Shown piece after piece: positions 10,009 through 22,043 of a stretch of DNA of 64,000 nt (position 1 is the stretch's first letter; each line of letters begins with the position of its first letter). The DNA comes from Ceratodon purpureus (Eukaryota > Streptophyta > Bryopsida > Pseudoditrichales > Ditrichaceae), in NCBI GenBank assembly GCA_014871385.1, contig CM026429.1:5798283-5862282 (forward strand), written 5' to 3'. The notes beneath the pieces are model-generated. The model was not told where the DNA came from. It made no database searches and saw only the letters and a list, made by a program, of their open reading frames with translations. The translations under genes were made by a program, and so were the position numbers.

Positions 10009-13000
10009 TCATCGACCTCTACCTCTACCTCTACCACTTGCACCACCTCTTCTTCTCCCTGTTTCAGAGCAAGCTTTGAATCTTCGTAGATTTTTCGGAC
10101 CAGGCCCAACTTGGAATGAAGGCTGGGAAAGAGGATGCATGAGTCCAGCATCGGACTTCACCTTCAGTGAGGCTATCCTCCCCTTAGTCTCATGTAATGC
10201 TGCTAGAACATGATGTCGTAGGTTTACGTTGTCCACAGCTAAAGCTTCAATCTCCTCCCACACTGCTCTGATGTCTGATAGCATCTTCACAGGGTCCTCA
10301 GCCTTCACCACCTGAGTCTGCCTGTCCTGCTGTCTGTCCTCCGGGACATCTGCAATGGCAACCAACCCTGCAGGAGCATACCCAACTTGGATAGTTCCCC
10401 TCAAAGAACCTGCATACCTGATAATGTCACCAGGGTGCACCTCCTGGTGAATCATTCGAAACACTTTGATAACGTGCTTGCAGATGTTCCCTCTCATTCT
10501 CAAAGGGCAGCTGCACTGGGCCCAGTCTGAATTTGGACTTGTCACTAACCAAATTGAAGGGAAATTAGTCTGCGACACAACATAAGCAATATCCTCTTCT
10601 TCGTAGATCATCACATGCTCATCCGGTATCTCTTCAGCCCTGATGACAGCATTAGCTACCACTCCTTCAGCTTTGCCATTTTTAATGAAGCCATACAGCT
10701 TGCACTGGACAGCATACCAGTAATGAATTAAGACATCCTTCACCAGATGGTATATTAACCAGTCCACTCGACGTCCATCAAATTTAGCCCTGGAAGACCT
10801 TAGAATACCCTTCAGGTTGGCATGGTAGCTTTCCACAGCAGCATTTGTATCCTGGTTCGCATGGGGGATATTTCTGTACCCCTTAACCCACATCTCAATC
10901 TTTGGAATCCAGGTTTTCTCAAAGTAATTGAAGAATGCCTTGGCCTGGGGATACTTAGCTTTCAAGAACTCGAAGCGTTCCTCTGCAGCCTTCACAGCCA
11001 GCTCTCCCTGCAGAACTCCATTCCCATACATAAGATCTGCACAAGCAGCCAGAATCTCCGCCCTAAGGTAGTTAGCCTTAATCTTTTGTGTTGCATTCTC
11101 CAACCAGGCCTTCCTTGTATGCCAAAGACACAGCAGAATCCTGACGTCGTCGTTCTCCTTTCCCTCTATTGGATCAGCTTCAGGCCAAACCTTCCTGGAA
11201 ATTTTACACGAAGTCAGTGCTTGCAACTATACCCTGACCTCCTGTGTGTCCTAGGATCTGTCCTATGAGAGTAATACTTATTGAACCTTGAAGAGAAGAA
11301 ATTGTTTACTCACCGAATCGCATTGAGTTCAGCCTGGTCATTGTCAACAAGGAAGGATGTCGGCTTCCAGTCAGGCTGCACTGCAATGCAACGTTCTTTC
11401 AACTTCTGCAGCCAGGGTACGATGTCCACTTCTCTGGATTTTCCTTGAATCGTGAATGCAACTGGTATGCCCTGTTCCCACTCGTCGAAGACCATTACTG
11501 TATACAATGGGTACTGCCAATGGGAAAAAAGGAAATGAAGTGAGGGATAATGTGGACAGCCTATAGCAAGTAATAAGACAGGCAGTAGGTCAGACAGTAA
11601 GACAGGTCACAGTATGGAGGGAGTACCTTAGAGGAGTTGGTCGAAAAGGTTGCATCCATAGACAACGCCTTGCGATGACCATGTCTAACCATCATTTCGA
11701 GCTGCCATTCAGTTTGAATGGCCAAGCAGAAGGGGTCTTCCTCTGCTGGTGGTGGCTCATTCAGCTCTATGTTCCCATACTCCTGGTAATGATACCAGTC
11801 CTTGGGATTCTCATCTGTCCACATCCTCACACTCATGGCATCTTTTGGATGCTTCTCCCACAACTCTTTAGCAAGTTTATTTGCAAGATTGTAAACATCA
11901 GATGGCATGATGAAAGTATCTCTAGTTGGTGGTATGTTATTCTGAGCACATCTCATCACTTCAGCTTTATGATCAGCCATTACCTGGGCTGCTGACTTCC
12001 CTGACCTCAATGTGTCTACAATCCACTGCTTTGTGGCATGAGAGAGATGTCCGGACAGGCCTGCACGCTGGCTTCCAAACTGTGCACCATGACAGGCCTT
12101 CCCTTCCTTGTTAGTATGGTCCATACAGTGAAATTGAATTGTACACAGAGTTTCATCTACTAGGAGCTGCTTTGCAACAAAATTGCATTGGCAACCCCTC
12201 TTCATAGACATCCCAGCTTGAACTTTCCCAACCCTAGTATTCCTTTTTGGCTTCACAGCAGCATCCAGGAGAGCCTGAGCCTGTCTTAAGCTATTTTTTG
12301 CCTCCTCCAGCCTCTTCTGTTCCTCTAGGTCCTCCTCCGCAGCTGCTACGTTTAGGTCAGGCAACGGTGCTTGCTTTGCCTTCTTCCTCGGTTTGTGGAT
12401 GGTTGCTGCATCCTTGGCAGCCTTGTCTACGATCTTCTGAGCCCGTTGGAGGGCCTTCCGCTGGTTTGTTGAATTTTTTTTCTGTGTCCTGACATGGGCG
12501 AATACCTTCTGCACTTCTGCCTTGTACTTCTTGGTGTAGTCCTCGGGCCCATACTGGCACCAGTACCTGGTAAGACAGACATTAGGACAGACAGTAGTAC
12601 ACGGAAGTCAGTGATCGTAGCCAGCACTGAAACTATCATAGCGATGTAGAATAGGTCTGAAGTGAAGGAGAGCACGAATAAGACAGAGAGGGAGAGTTTG
12701 GATATGGTCACGTACCTGACTTCCTGAAGAGCTGACTCTGCTCTGATCTGTTTTCTATCATCTTTCTTGATGCACTTCCGTGACTCCTCCCAGAATACAC
12801 AAGGGTGTTGCCGACTTGACATCTCTCCATCCAAGAAATCATCAAGGCGGTTCCATGGAATGGTGGCCTTATTAGAGACACGACGTTTCCCCTTACCCTG
12901 ATTTGTGATTTTCTCCCACTTCAGATCTGTCCGGTTGAAGGGCCCAGCCGGTGGGGTCTGCACAGATGCTTGCACTTTCTGCAGCATCTTCCTCCAGGAA

Positions 13001-13485
13001 GGTCGTTTTTTCTTCTCTGCAACTTCAGCATCGAAAGCCTTGATGTCTTCCACACTACAGTTGTGCTCTTCATCTTCTGACTGTAATCGATGATCATTGT
13101 CTGTCCTGGCCTGTCCTGGACAACCAGAGGTATCAGCTCCTCCACAGCCCTCCACGTCTGTCCTGGCCTGTCTTGGAGCAGCAGGAGTATCACCTGCCCC
13201 ACAGCCTCCAGCGTCCCCAGACCAGTCCGGACTGAGGCAAACAAAATCCCAAGGGAGATCGTCATCCCCACCCGCTAGGTTCACTGCAAAGCTCTCACCA
13301 CCGTGATCTGCAGGAGCATGACAAACATCGGCTACCCTCTCAATGCCGTCGTCCTTCCCTCCATGAGATAGACCGATCTGCTCAACAGCCCTGCCCTCTC
13401 TCAGATCACCAATGCCATCACACCCACCCTCGACCTCTAATCTGCAGCCAGTGGAAAGAACTCCGGAACCTGCCCCCGCCATCAT
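10009..13485 (-). CDS. MULE transposase, DDE type with SWIM zinc finger (1031 aa)
   Basis: Exons on the minus strand are 13485-12716, 12566-11627, 11513-11314 and 11194-10009. All junctions are GT-AG with matching phases, giving 1031 aa. Residues 1-250 are variable and Asp/Gly-rich. A Cys/His cluster (about 380-410, RGCQCNF...CMDH) resembles the zinc-binding N-terminal domains of MULE/FAR1-type proteins. The catalytic core shows D561 (SMDATFS), D627 (FLVDNDQAELNAI), the LCLWHTRKAW motif (about 658-667) and E729 (NYFEKTW). A SWIM finger C-x-C-x8-C-x-H lies at about 864-877. The C-terminus is Gly-Arg rich (GRGRGRGR). This order is diagnostic of Mutator-superfamily transposases, which cut and reinsert the element via its terminal repeats. 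No inactivating change is visible. An alternative start is the second Met. Confidence 0.9.
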
Positions 13486-13700
13486 TCAACCCTCTAAACC
13501 ATGAAACCAGAATTAGAAGAAGCAAACAACGACATAATCATCTCCACCAACACCGTCGACATTGCACTCATGCACCTTCTTCTCCCCTCCAGCAGCACAA
13601 TCCGTAGAGGAACTCCACGCACAACCGAAGCGATGGACGTCGCTTCACTGCTCTTCATGGCGCCGGCACAGTAGCCGTCGCAGCCGACGCCGGAATAATG

Positions 13701-14003
13701 AGCCACTACGCCCCGGCGGAGACGACGACGGGGGGCGTCTCGCGGTGGATGGGAAGACGACGACGACGAGGCGGGGATGACAAACCCAGCGCGGTGGATG
13801 GACCGGGCGGGCGGGGGAGCCCGGGCTGGCGCGGGCGGGGGGGGCTGCACGGGGTCGGGCGGGGTCGGGCGGGGTCGCCCGTGGTCGGGGATCGGGGTGG
13901 GTCGGGGTCCGGGGAGGGTCGGGGAGAGTTGCCCCCGCGAGACGCTGCCCCTGCCCGGAGAGGGGCTGGGTGCAACGCTCGTAAGGGGTAGATAGAGAGA
14001 CCC
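13701..14003 (-). repeat. Right terminal inverted repeat of the MULE
   Basis: Inverted copy of 3427-3729, ending ...GATAGAGAGACCC and followed directly by the ATTGTTCAG target duplication. The transposase gene starts about 215 bp inside it, so this arm probably holds or adjoins the transposase promoter. Confidence 0.95.
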
Positions 14004-14012
14004 ATTGTTCAG
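14004..14012 (+). repeat. Right target-site duplication ATTGTTCAG
   Basis: Exact direct repeat of 3418-3426. Removing the element plus one copy restores an uninterrupted intergenic sequence. Confidence 0.97.
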
Positions 14013-17000
14013 CACTTGGGTTGTGTTAGGTGGGAGAATTAAAAAAATTGCAAACAACAGAACTTTGGATCCAGCCATTTACATCATACTTGTACATTGA
14101 ATGAAGGCCATCATGTAACATAAAACAATCAGTGTAATTGCAATTTGACATGCAGCATCCAAAGTGTGTAAATAACATGTATATAAATTTTACAATCCAT
14201 AGTCTTCAGATCAAATGCTGCAATCAAAGCTAGGTACTAAGTACTGATACTTTGCCTTTGACATTCAAGAAACATAGATGTTAAATGAGACAGCTATTGG
14301 GGATCAAGACAGCTTTAGAGGGATAATAGCTGGGCCCAATTGAATCCCCTATAACCATGAACACTTTAACTTTCAACCAATAGCTTTGATCATCCGTATC
14401 TCATTCAAGACTTGGAGATAGCATTTGATCTTAGACTCATTGGAAAGATTTCATTGAGCACTACTAGATGTCATCACAAATAAGATTTGAGTAAGATGTG
14501 AATAATATAACATTTAATTTTTAAAAGCTCATATTCTCTTCAATATCACCATATGATAATGGTCTTAGGTATTTTATAAATGTTGAGTAAGGATTGTAAG
14601 ATACATATCTCATTCAAAAAATTCAAGTATGATATGAAGGAAATATGAACTCCTAGAATTATAACCTTTAAAAGCTCAAATCTTCTTCAATATTAGTTGT
14701 ATGATATTGTTAAGTAACTCTTTAGAATCACCATGACAACGGCTATAAGACTACGCCTTTGTTTATTCAATCTAAGCAAATTTTGACTACTTCATGACTC
14801 ATTTAGTCTTAATAGTGTTTGAACCAGTACTAGAGTAGATTATAAATTGGTGTCTACCTTCAATCTAAATAGCCATTTAATATTGAAACCTTGAATATAA
14901 TGATTCTTACAAGAATGTGTCTAACAAAATATTAATAAAATTAGGTCAAAATTAATTTTATGTAAACATGTTTTATTTATAATATCCATACGTTTATATC
15001 CCATATTTGTGCCATTACATATTATTTACGTATGGCATAATGTTGTAATTTGTCAACTACTATCCTAATAAACAAGTTCAATGATCATGGATGGATGTAT
15101 TGAAGGTTTAGAACTGGATGAGTTGTTTGTTAATTAGGACACAAGGATGGACATGATTCAAAATTTTGCAGAATGTATAGTAAGAGCTTTCACAGCAGTG
15201 GATTCTTTGCTTGAACAAAGTACTTACTGAAGCTTGTTAGATCCTAACTCTTGCAGGCTTCCACCGGGAACTTAATTCTAAAGGGACAACATCTGTAATT
15301 ACAACTTGCAGTAAAATTGCAAAAAAATTGTCTCATCATTGAGAGGGCAGAATTGTACAGAAACTCGATCTTGCTAGATGATGTGAAAGGGTACTCTGTG
15401 AAGGGGATGTTTAGTTTGCTATTGTGCAAAGACAGCACTAAAATCGTGTGAATGTACCCAATCCTGTACTCCTCAATTTTGTTGAACACAGTACTTGATA
15501 TTAAGATATCACCTGTAAAGCTAATTGTACTGAAATCCAATTAAATCACCGAATTGCATGTGGTAGATTTTTAAATATCTAGTAAACCAGTACACAATTA
15601 GATTAAAAATTGAATCCTTTACTTGGAAGTGAGAACCATACTCAAATAATAATTATCTACAAGTACCGTACATTCTACAAATCAGTATGTATCCATTTAA
15701 AAAGATCTTGTAAAATTTGGTTCTGATCCTTAGAATTTGCAGTAGATAATATATAAGCCTAGTGCTAACGATAGACATGTGGCATCCCAAGCTTGAGGAT
15801 GTCCAATCTCATATATACACAAGTATTCCCCACTCGTACAGTGGGTCCCTAGAGGTGGAAGGAAGTTCCCCAGTTCTCGAATGTCAACACAAAGAAACAT
15901 TTCTTTTCTTTGAACCATTTGGAAACCAGTGTTAGTAAGCCTTTGCAATGACATTCACAACAAAAATAAAATACAACTAAACAACATCTCTTCTTTCAAA
16001 AAGTTCCGAATATTGTACAACAATACGACTGTTGCACAAACACACTATGGCTGAGTCGGCTGACTGTCACTGAGCAAGAGCTTTCCAGTACTATCCACCT
16101 TTCCACTTTGAACTATTCGATTTTTTTCCACCAGACAACACTCAATCTCAAATTTCTTTATACCTACAGTATGCACACAAAGTCACATACAATATCACAG
16201 CATGCAGCTGGCCATGGTCACACAAATTCTTAGCAACCATGGCATTAATTGAACGCCGACTGCCACCTACTCATACAGTACTGAACTTATTCCATCATGA
16301 GCTAGCCGCACTGTTTATCTTCCTCATTCCTCAACAATCCCTCTTCAAAAAACTTTCCTCACTCTCATGTGTGTCAGTCCATGCTACCAACAACCAATTT
16401 CTTCAATTGTCAACTTCCTAAACTGCACAAGGTTTTTCAAACCATCTGCCCCATCCTCATCACATTTTTCACCTCCACGTCCCACAGCAGACTGAGATTA
16501 ACCCCTAACTATCCTTAAAACCCAAAATGGGTTTTGGCTATTTCGGGCAGCCTGGATGGGGAGGTTAAAATTAATATTTTTTTTCAAGATTTTTACTGGG
16601 ATCTCCCTTTACTGTAAGGTCTATGTAGTAAAAAATTTGAAGCCGAATTCCAATTTTAGAACCTTCATCTAGAAATTTTAGGTTTCAAGTCCAAAACGGG
16701 CAGTCTAAAATTAGGTCTTTTAAAAAAAATAAAAATTGAAATATTTTCATAACCAAATCACTAATCAAGTTCCATAGTGACCCAAGTCAAAAAGTTTACC
16801 AATTTTACAAGGGCAGCCTCCAAAACTTACAAAGACAAGCTTCAAAGTTTTTAGTAATTTTTGAATTTTTTCTTTAGAAATTTTTCAGAATTCGAGATTT
16901 TTGAATTTTTTTAAAATATTTTTTCCTAAAAATCACAAATTTATAAAGGTACCTACTCACCGTTCACTTTTTCTTTAGCTCACAAATTGTTTTTGTAATG

Positions 17001-19440
17001 CATGTTTTATTATTTTTTCAATTTTATACCTTCTTATAGAAAATAATTTTTATGAAGGTCTAAAAAGCGTTTTTTTGGCCTAAAATTTTGCATGAGCATA
17101 CCTAACTTAGTAAGCTACATGGAAAAAAATGTGACCAAAATGTTTGAAGTAATAATCATCAAGTCTCCCTTTGGCCCATTTGCACTATGACTCTCGGCCA
17201 AGGCCGAAAAAAATATTTGCTGAAACTTTGAACACTATGATCTCCCTAATGAAAAACATCCAACGGTTGAAATTTGGACCAGTTCTCCTAAGTATGGTTA
17301 GGTACAAGATCTTACGGTTGAAATTCCAAAAAAGGTTAAAAATTTTGTTTCATATCCTCGGGAGGGCATAGTGGTAAAAAATCGCAGTTTTGAGGATTCA
17401 AGCTCTCAAAAACACAAGGAAATTTAGGGGTTAACATAGACATCAGACACATCCAGATTAAACACCCTACAAAAACACTAGACAAACGACCCCTCCCACT
17501 TTCCATAAATCCTTCTCCAGGCACTCCTACACCGTACAACCACTACACACTAGAGGCAAAATTGTCAAAGGTTTAACAACCGGGTGAGTTCAAATCATTG
17601 TACTGAGAGCTAGAAACCGCGGATCAAGGTATGTAGTCCAGTTGTTGCGCGTAACTGCGGTCAGAGTATCACTGCAAATGGTGCAACCTTGGGGTTGGAG
17701 TCACCATGTCCAGGATGTGAGCCCTGACAAAGCTCACTCCCTCCCAGACAGGTCAACTCACACAACTGCACAGCTCTGGTGGCCATGTCCTCAGCCTAAC
17801 TTACCATAGCTCCCTTGTAGCCAGCTTGCAATCTGCCAGGCTAACAAGCTGAGCATTTATTGCCGAAAACCTGGTAAGCTAGCCTTCACTGCCGGTGCTG
17901 CAGATGTAGTGCAGATGAGGAGGTGCAGATGAGGTGGTCCAGATGATGTGCAGATGATGTGCAGGCGTTGCAGTGCTCAGCACAACATCAGCAGCATGCC
18001 AGAAGCAGGAGATTACTTGAATAGCACTCGCGCCTGCTGCCGTCTCTAGTACCATGCTGTAGTACAAGCTCCCTTCATCATCTTCCATGCCGCCTAGCTA
18101 GTTAGCTCGGGCGTCGTCGAAGCCGCGTCCAGACGGGTAAGCTTGTTTCTGTCCCATTCCCAGTTGCACTGGTTTGGGTTTTAGTTTTGGGAGGGCGTGC
18201 TGGGAGCTTCCAGTCATTGGAAATGCAGTGAGGGTGAGGTGTTGGTTGTGAGTGGGAGCTCATAGTCACGACAGTGCAGCAAGGTGGGTGTTTTGCAGGT
18301 CGGGGGACTGTCGGTGTTGGTGTTTAGGTGCAGGTGATCAGGAGGTTTTACCTTCCTGTCACAGGTTTATCCAGCGTTTTTGGCTGTTTTTTTTTGGGTG
18401 AGTTTCGGTGGATTAAGTTCTGAGTTTTTTTTGTTTTTTGTTTTTGAGGTTTTGGTTAGAGATGGGCTATGGCGTTTGTTTTTTGTGGTCTGAGAGAGAA
18501 GTGGGCCCTTTGAGTGCACGGTGTGCTTGTCTGTGTGGAGTTCTCGTGTTCACAATGTGGACTTGGTGTGCCAATGTGAGCCACCGTACCACATGGAAGT
18601 CGGAAATGGGTTGATTGTTTGTGTGAAGTATAGACCGGAGCTCTGCATGCAGGAGTTGTGAGGTGCATGCTGGAGTCTAGTAACTGCCTTCCATGTTTTT
18701 TATGTGGTGTTGCTCCTCATCAAAAGGGCGCATCAGACAGCACCTGTTAACAATCGATGAGGAGCACCAAGGGGAGCCATTTCTTGAGATTGATGTTTTC
18801 GTTCAGCTTTGTCCTGGTTTAGAATTAAATATTGTGATGAAACGTAGCTTGCTACAACGCTAGTACTCGGAGTGGTTCCGAAGAAAGCAAAACTTCTTTG
18901 ATCGATGACCTTCAGGTCAGTGTGCTTGCATTTAGAAGTGTGTGCTCTCGACTAGACTTCACCGAAACCAACTGGTACCGAAACTCCGAACCTAAGTGAA
19001 ATGCTGGGTTCGTGGTTAAATGAGGACAAGTCGTACATGCTTGCGGCGGCGCCATATTCAAGCTAAAGACAAAGCCGACGAAATAGAATAGGCGGCAGAG
19101 AGGGTCTAGAGGCTAGCACCAGGGGGAACAGGACCTCCACAACATATGGTGCGTTGTGGAGCTCTACCCAATAGTTTGCAGTGATGTTGTCCCTCCAGCT
19201 ACAGCTGCACTTGGCAGAAATGCACCCAATTCTTCAAGGACTCATGCGGAAAGGCCTCCTTTGTGTCTTTACTAATGCTGTGTACTTGATTTTGGCACTC
19301 GCTGTCCAGACTCACAGTTCATAAAGTTGTTTATTGCTCTTACGTGTTGCCGCTGAACTTTGTTTCATCTTATTGCTAATGTAGGAATCTCGTGGTGCCG
19401 GTGCAGGGTTTTCCTAGGAGTTCACAGATATATAGGTCTA
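14013..19440. other. Long intergenic stretch, no convincing gene
   Basis: AT-rich DNA with stops in all frames for most of its length. Two short minus-strand frames (15244-15540 and 15730-15954) have protein-like composition with several cysteines but no recognisable domain, and may be decayed exons. Around 17340-17410 a GGCATAGTGGTAAAAAATCG word is followed 20 bp later by GAGGATTCAAGCTCT. This loosely resembles pol III A and B boxes and could be a SINE scrap. At 17895-17965 there is a short GCAGATGAGGTGGT-type repeat. From about 18100 base composition rises, consistent with the upstream region and leader of the receptor kinase that follows. Confidence 0.5.
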
Positions 19441-19530
19441 ATGGCGAAGAAGCGGAAGGGAGATGATTCAACCTCGCTCACTTGGAAGCAGCTGGAGCAG
19501 CTAAGAAAACTGTCCACGCTTTCAAGATGA
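19441..19530 (+). other. Small upstream ORF (29 aa) before LRR-RLK 1
   Basis: An ATG-initiated frame encodes a 29-residue basic peptide beginning MAKKRKGDDSTS and ends 51 bp before the receptor kinase ATG. If transcribed in the same leader it would be a uORF able to affect translation. No homologue is recognised. Confidence 0.35.
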
Positions 19531-19581
19531 TATAAGACCTCCAGTTCTGCATGCATGCCCAGCCATTGGTGATAGTTTGAG

Positions 19582-22043
19582 ATGGCGACGAGAAATCACG
19601 ACCCAAAGTCCTCTAGCATGGCCAAAGTTCTGGCAGCCACTTTCACGGTGCTGTGCTCCATGGCCATAGCAACAGGCCAGGACTTGGCAGCTGACACTAG
19701 AGCTCTCACCACATTCCGGAACGTGTTCGACCCCCGAGGCACCAAATTGAACTGGAGAAACACGACCTCGCCGTGCACCTGGAATGGCGTTGTGTGCTCT
19801 AGGGACCGAGTCACTCAGATCCGACTGCCGGGTGAGGGACTCACAGGCATCATACCCTCAGGAAGCTTGAGCCTGCTGTCTGAACTTCGCGTTGTGAGCC
19901 TTCGGAATAACCAGTTAACAGGCCCGTTTCCGGGTGAACTCGGGAATTGCAACCATGTGCATGCCTTGTACCTAGGAGGAAACGATTTCTACGGACCTGT
20001 GCCGAATCTCACTGGATTCTGGCCGCGGCTCACCCACTTGAGCTTAGAGTACAATAGGTTAGTGCTTGAATCCTCTTCACTCTTTTAAAAGCTTGTTGGA
20101 TTGCATGTGAATTGAAGCACACAATTGAAATTACATCTCAGATCAAACAGAATGCTTACTGATATGAGTAAGATTGCATGTCTATAATTTGATAAATTGA
20201 CATGTGTACTGGCAGGTTCAATGGGACCATTCCGTATTCGATTGGCCTCTTCTCGCATCTATACTTGCTGAATCTCGGCAATAACTCCTTCTCAGGTCCC
20301 ATTCCACCCTTCAGCCTAGCGAATTTGACGTTGTTCAATGTTGCCAACAACAACTTGTCCGGAACTGTACCAGCAACCCTAACCAAATTTGGTAACGCTG
20401 CATTCCTCGGCAACCCGAACTTGTGTGGTTTTCCTCTCGACTCTGTGTGTACATCGCCACTATCACCAAGCCCTAGCCCTACTTCAGAGCCACAACAAGG
20501 AGCCTCTGGGAAAGGCAAGCTGCTGTCATCGGCTGCCATAACGGCCATCATCGTTGGCGGTGTGGCATTACTGGTACTATTGATAATTGGGCTCCTCCTT
20601 TGTTTTTGGAAGAGAATCAAGGGATGGAGAGGCTCCATGCAACCTGCAGGGCGAGAGAAAGCGCGTGAGAAGGCTCGTGAGAAGGGGATAGAGGAGCATG
20701 GAGAGGAGTACTCAAGCTCGGTTGCAGGTGAGCTGGAGCGCAACAAGTTGGTCTTCTTTGAGGGTAAAAGGTTCTCATTTGATCTTGAAGATTTGTTGCG
20801 AGCTTCGGCGGAAGTGCTGGGCAAGGGCAGCGTGGGAACGGCTTACAAGGCCGTCTTGGAAGATGGGACCATACTGGCGGTGAAGAGGTTGAAAGATGTG
20901 ACGACCGGCAGGAAGGAGTTCGAAACGCAGATTGAAGTTGTAGGAAAGTTCCAGCATCGGAATCTTGTGCCCCTACGAGCTTATTACTTCTCCAAGGACG
21001 AGAAGCTCCTGGTGTATGATTACATGCCCATGGGCAGCCTCTCTGCCCTTCTTCATGGTGAGTGATACTGGCTCTGTCTTGTGGCCTATTTCCTGGAAAA
21101 TTTGCAAGGATTCAGTTGTAATGAGGGGGTTTAAATTAGTTTTATGCGTGTGGGCGCTAAGAGCATAGCTGTCCTGATGTTTTCAGGCAATCGAGGCAGC
21201 AGTCGCACACCTCTTGATTGGGTGACTAGGGTGAAAATTGCACTTGGAGCAGCAAGAGGACTCACATATCTGCACACACAAGGAGGACCCAGATTTGTGC
21301 ACGGGAACATCAAGTCGTCCAACATTCTGCTCAACAGAGACCTCGAAGCGTGCATTTCAGACTTTGGGCTGGCACAATTACTAAGCTCCACAGCTGCTGC
21401 CTCTAGGATTGTCGGATACCGAGCACCTGAGATCACCCAAACTCGGAAAGTACTGACACAGAAGTCGGATGTCTACAGCTTTGGAGTGGTATGTCTCTTT
21501 CCCTCATGAGTCCTGGCCTACATCGTTCTGTTCCAAGAGCCTGTTAAGGGCATGTGCCGTAGGAAAAGTTTTTGCCCTACTGACATGGTATTTGGTAATA
21601 TGCAGCTATTGCTGGAGCTTCTCACAGGGAAGGCACCCAATCAAGTATCTTTGAATGACGAAGGTATCGACTTGCCAAAGTGGGTGCAATCCGTGGTTCG
21701 GGAAGAATGGACAGCCGAGGTGTTCGACTTGGAGCTGATGCGTTACCAGAACATCGAAGAGGAAATGGTGGCCATGCTGCAAGTGGCAATGCAATGTGTG
21801 GATTCTGTTCCCGATCGGCGCCCCACAATGAGTGACGTGCTCCCTCTGCTTGAGGATGTGCATCCCTTCTCGTCCGACACTGGTGACGAAGCGTCTCGAC
21901 AGTCTGAGAGCGTCTCCGAGGAGAAGTCTAAGAGCAGTGAGAAGGACAAGGACTCGCAAGAAAACACTCCGTCCCATAATCCCACGCCATCAGCTCCTTC
22001 CTCCCATGATTCACATGAGCCTTCTGAGCATGCTGCCTCGTAG
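19582..22043 (+). CDS. LRR receptor-like kinase, RKL1-like inactive class (685 aa)
   Basis: Exons are 19582-20057, 20216-21057, 21187-21488 and 21606-22043, with GT-AG junctions and matching phases. The order is: signal peptide (hydrophobic stretch to about residue 33, ending ATGQ), LRR N-terminal domain with the W...C.W..V.C pattern, about five LRRs, a Pro/Ser-rich stalk, a transmembrane helix (about 263-290), a basic juxtamembrane segment, then the kinase. The kinase keeps the glycine loop [11 protein letters not shown] (361-371), the ATP-anchoring Lys (about K382) and DFG (498-500). The HRD catalytic Asp is replaced: the motif is HGN (478-480). This is the pattern of the plant LRR-III 'probable inactive receptor kinase' class (At1g48480/RKL1 relatives), which act at the plasma membrane, probably as pseudokinase co-receptors. 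Ligand unknown. First of a local family. Confidence 0.94.

Larger units (their letters stand above)
3427..14003. mobile_element. Complete Mutator-like transposon (MULE), 10,577 bp
   Basis: The element has long terminal inverted repeats (3427-3729 and 13701-14003, 303 bp each) starting GGGTCTCTCTATCTACCCC, and a perfect 9-bp target duplication. It encodes a MULE-type transposase (10009-13485, minus strand) with catalytic DDE residues, a C/H motif and a C-terminal SWIM zinc finger. A second large gene (4163-7978, plus strand) lies at the opposite end, so the two genes converge on a central minisatellite. Both terminal repeats appear identical along their full length, which implies recent insertion. 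Both genes are open with consistent splice sites, so the element looks structurally autonomous. Insertion is intergenic, about 1 kb downstream of RPL19. Confidence 0.95.

Noticed and set aside
17350-17410. Possible tRNA or SINE (A- and B-box-like words)
   Set aside because: Stems do not pair and the spacing is poor; left as a remark only.
20156-20824. Antisense frames opposite the RLK exons (also 48368-48799 and 49734-50156)
   Set aside because: They mirror conserved RLK codons and occur opposite homologous exons in several copies.
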